Shown: piece after piece, positions 5,469 through 7,033 of the stretch | Position numbering within the stretch: position 1 is the first letter of the stretch | Layout of the letters: every line of letters begins with the position of its first letter | Origin: Gammaproteobacteria bacterium | GTDB taxonomy: Bacteria > Pseudomonadota > Gammaproteobacteria > Steroidobacterales > Rariloculaceae | Direction of reading: 5' to 3' | NCBI GenBank assembly: GCA_016927175.1 | Contig: JAFGNC010000206.1 | Location: 1 to 7,033, forward strand | Length of the DNA stretch: 7,033 nt | Notes under the pieces: model-generated | Databases searched by the model: none | What the model was told of the DNA's origin: nothing | Seen by the model: only the letters and a program-made list of their open reading frames with translations | Position numbers and translations under genes: made by a program

Positions 5469-6713
5469 TCAGTCTTCGTCCTCGTCGCGGCGCTCGCGAA
5501 GGAAATCGAGATCGACGCCCTGCCCGACGCCCCGATCGCGGATCAGATCCGATGCCCGGGACAGCACGCCCTTCCCGAAGCGCTGGGCGACCTGGTCCAT
5601 GGCGACCTCGAGATCGCGGGCCCTGCTGGGGCCGCCGAGCAGCGTCTGCTGCGCCGGCGGCTCCGCGGGCACCAGGTCGAAGGCTGCGATACCGACGAGC
5701 CTGACCTGCGGCAGCGGCTCCCCGAAGGACGGCAGCAGCCCGACAGCGACCCGATAGAGATCTTCCGCGACGTCCGATCGCTCGGCCAGCGAACGCTGGC
5801 GGGTGAGCAACCGGAAGTCGTGACGCTTGAGCTTCACGCGCACGCCGCGCGCGACGTAGCCGGATCTTCTGAGCCGCCGCGCGACCTGATCCGCGGCTCT
5901 GCGCAGATGGCGCGCGATCTCGTGCGGATCGGCCGTGTCGACGCTCAGCGTCAGCTCCGAGCCGATGCTGCGAGCGGCGCGAGCGCTCTCGACCACGCGC
6001 GCATCCTCCGCGCGCGCGAGCTCGTGGAGCCGGCGTCCGACGTTCCCGAGCGCGTCGGCCAGCACGGCGGGATCCGTCGCGGCCACGTCGCCGATCGTGC
6101 GGAGACCGAGCGCGCGCAGGCGGGGCACCGTCTTGCCGCCGGCACCCCACAGCCGCGACAGCGGCAGCGGCGCGAGCCAGCCGCGCGCCGCTGCCGGCGG
6201 GACGATCGTCAGGCCGTCAGGCTTTGCATGACCGCTCGCGACCTTGGCCACGTATTTCGTGCCGGAAATGCCGACGGAGACCGTCAGGCCGCCCGTCGCG
6301 TCGCGCACGGCATCCTTCAGACGCCGCCCGATGTCCTGCGGCGCGCCGAAGATGCGCTCGCTGCCGGTCATGTCGAGAAAGGCCTCGTCGAGGCTCAGCG
6401 CCTCGACACTCGGCGAGAAGCGGCCGAACACGTCCATGACGATCGCGGAGACCGTCTGATATCGTTCGAACCGGGGCGGCACGACGACCGCGTCGGGGCA
6501 GAGCCGCATCGCGCGAGCCATCGGCATCGCACTGCCTACGCCGTAGGGACGGGCTTCGTAGCTCGCGGTCAGCACGACACCGCGTGCGCTGCGGGGACCC
6601 ACCAGCAAGGGCTTGCCGCGCAGCGACGGATCGTCGAGCTGCTCGACGGCCGCGTAGAACGCGTCCATGTCCGCGTGAACGATCATCCGCTGCCAGCGGC
6701 CCTGCATCGTCAC
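5469..6713 (-). CDS. dinB: DNA polymerase IV (Y-family translesion polymerase)
   Basis: 414 aa from GTG 6713. It copies past damaged template bases and acts at stalled forks. The metal-binding acidic residues are visible: D15 and D17 in HADMDAFYAAVE, and D109/E110 in SLDEAFLD. Y20 sits at the steric-gate position that excludes ribonucleotides. Other family blocks are VLTASYEARPYGVGSAMP (47-64), VSVGISGTKYVAKVASG (145-161) and the thumb motif around LWGAGGKT (188-195), followed by the little-finger domain from about 248. QQTLL (355-359) fits the beta-clamp binding pattern. About 55 residues follow it and end in acidic DEDED, whereas in E. coli Pol IV the clamp motif is at the very end. Alternative starts are ATG 6707 and ATG 6686; the latter begins just before the conserved IVHADMD. 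It lies 44 bp downstream of ccmI in the same direction and may be read through from it. The GTTC repeats just upstream may be a damage-response operator. Confidence 0.96.
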   Translation of the reverse strand: MTMQGRWQRMIVHADMDAFYAAVEQLDDPSLRGKPLLVGPRSARGVVLTASYEARPYGVGSAMPMARAMRLCPDAVVVPPRFERYQTVSAIVMDVFGRFSPSVEALSLDEAFLDMTGSERIFGAPQDIGRRLKDAVRDATGGLTVSVGISGTKYVAKVASGHAKPDGLTIVPPAAARGWLAPLPLSRLWGAGGKTVPRLRALGLRTIGDVAATDPAVLADALGNVGRRLHELARAEDARVVESARAARSIGSELTLSVDTADPHEIARHLRRAADQVARRLRRSGYVARGVRVKLKRHDFRLLTRQRSLAERSDVAEDLYRVAVGLLPSFGEPLPQVRLVGIAAFDLVPAEPPAQQTLLGGPSRARDLEVAMDQVAQRFGKGVLSRASDLIRDRGVGQGVDLDFLRERRDEDED

Positions 6714-6715
6714 AC

Positions 6716-6758
6716 GTTCCGCGTTCTTCGGGTTCTGTGTGGGTTCCCTATCGGGTTC
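6716..6758. promoter_or_regulatory. GTTC (GAAC) repeat cluster upstream of dinB, candidate LexA-type operator
   Basis: GTTC occurs five times in 43 bp on the plus strand, at 6716-6719, 6723-6726, 6732-6735, 6743-6746 and 6755-6758. The third and fourth copies are spaced exactly as GTTC-N7-GTTC. That spacing is the known LexA recognition pattern of alphaproteobacteria (equivalently GAAC-N7-GAAC). Three copies sit in a longer GGGTTC, 11 and 12 bp apart, or about one helical turn. The gammaproteobacterial CTGT-N8-ACAG box was not seen here. The cluster lies between the ccmI stop and the dinB start, where an SOS operator would be expected. Regulation by LexA is inference. Confidence 0.4.
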
Positions 6759-7033
6759 TATTGCACGACCCGATCGATGACGAGGTCGACCGTGCCTTCT
6801 CCGCCGGGCCTGTAGGACTGCTCCGCGTACAGATCGCCCGGCTGCTCCGTCGGCTGACCGCTGGCCGATACCCGCGCAACCAGATTCAGCTCCGGAAAGT
6901 CCGCCAGCGATCTTCCCGGCAGCATCGTGTTCGCGTCGCTCAACACGAACTCGCCGGGCAGCGATGCCGCCGATTCGCGGATCACGGCGACGGGCGGGCC
7001 GCCGTTCGGCGCGCGGGCGAAGATGAAAAGGGC
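6758..7033 (-). CDS. ccmI: C-terminal part of cytochrome c maturation protein CcmI (5' end outside the window)
   Basis: The last 91 aa of a gene whose start lies beyond the right edge; the frame is open from base 7033 to TAG at 6758-6760. The visible part begins ALFIFARAP, then PPVAVIRES, LSDANTMLPGRSL, VARVSASGQPTEQPGDLY and ends VDLVIDRVVQ. This matches the periplasmic C-terminal domain of CcmI (the C-terminal part of fused CcmH in E. coli). That domain binds apocytochrome c and works with the CcmF-CcmH haem-ligation machinery. The usual N-terminal membrane segments and TPR repeats would lie outside the window. Other ccm genes would be expected further right, upstream of it in the same direction. 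The match is to a well-conserved domain tail but from a short stretch, so the call is good rather than certain. Confidence 0.82.
   Translation of the reverse strand, partial: ALFIFARAPNGGPPVAVIRESAASLPGEFVLSDANTMLPGRSLADFPELNLVARVSASGQPTEQPGDLYAEQSYRPGGEGTVDLVIDRVVQ

Noticed and set aside
4273..6150. Minus-strand open frame of 625 codons
   Set aside because: It overlaps uup and dinB, and its translation is low-complexity and rich in Arg, Ala and Gly with no domain. It is a shadow frame created by high GC3 in uup (antisense) and dinB (shifted frame).
5388..6815. Plus-strand open frame of 475 codons
   Set aside because: It is antisense to dinB and overlaps the uup end. There are no motifs, while DinB's catalytic residues are intact on the other strand.
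1..7033. CRISPR array, insertion sequence, tRNA or rRNA
   Set aside because: No regularly spaced direct repeats, no transposase-like product with terminal inverted repeats, and no tRNA-like or rRNA-like stretch were seen. Nearly all sequence is explained by recognised genes.

Overview
The window is G+C-rich DNA, roughly two thirds G+C by eye, and densely packed with genes. It looks like a chromosomal segment of a halophilic or halotolerant proteobacterium, most likely a gammaproteobacterium. The reasons are a Uup protein with the gammaproteobacterial layout, a CcmI C-terminal domain of cytochrome c maturation System I, and a two-gene glycine betaine pathway (GSMT plus SDMT) resembling that of Halorhodospira-type halophiles. 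The assignment rests on recalled family resemblance, not on a search.

Layout from left to right: (1) A short MutS-family ATPase gene reads rightward (86-1501). It has the lever/core and ATPase regions but neither the N-terminal mismatch-reading domain nor a C-terminal extension. (2) A 137-bp gap holds a strong GC hairpin. (3) Two genes read leftward and overlap by ATGA: glycine/sarcosine N-methyltransferase (2475-3296) followed by sarcosine/dimethylglycine N-methyltransferase (1639-2478). Together they convert glycine to glycine betaine with three S-adenosylmethionine. (4) A 211-bp divergent intergenic region (3297-3507) is less G+C-rich than its surroundings. It contains a sigma70-like promoter for the betaine operon and several inverted repeats, including a perfect 10-bp pair. 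(5) uup, an ABC-F ATPase gene, reads rightward (3508-5460). (6) dinB, DNA polymerase IV, reads leftward (5469-6713) and converges on uup with only 8 bp between the stop codons. (7) The 3' end of ccmI reads leftward and runs off the right edge.

Three genes concern DNA or genome maintenance (MutS-like, Uup, DinB). The betaine pair is an osmoprotection module inserted between two of them. No mobile element, CRISPR array, tRNA or rRNA was seen. I found no clearly new multi-gene system. The least explained signals are non-coding: the repeat-rich divergent region between the betaine operon and uup, and a run of five GTTC (GAAC) tetramers directly upstream of dinB that includes an exact GTTC-N7-GTTC. 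The compact MutS homologue with an altered Walker B stretch is the least characterised protein.
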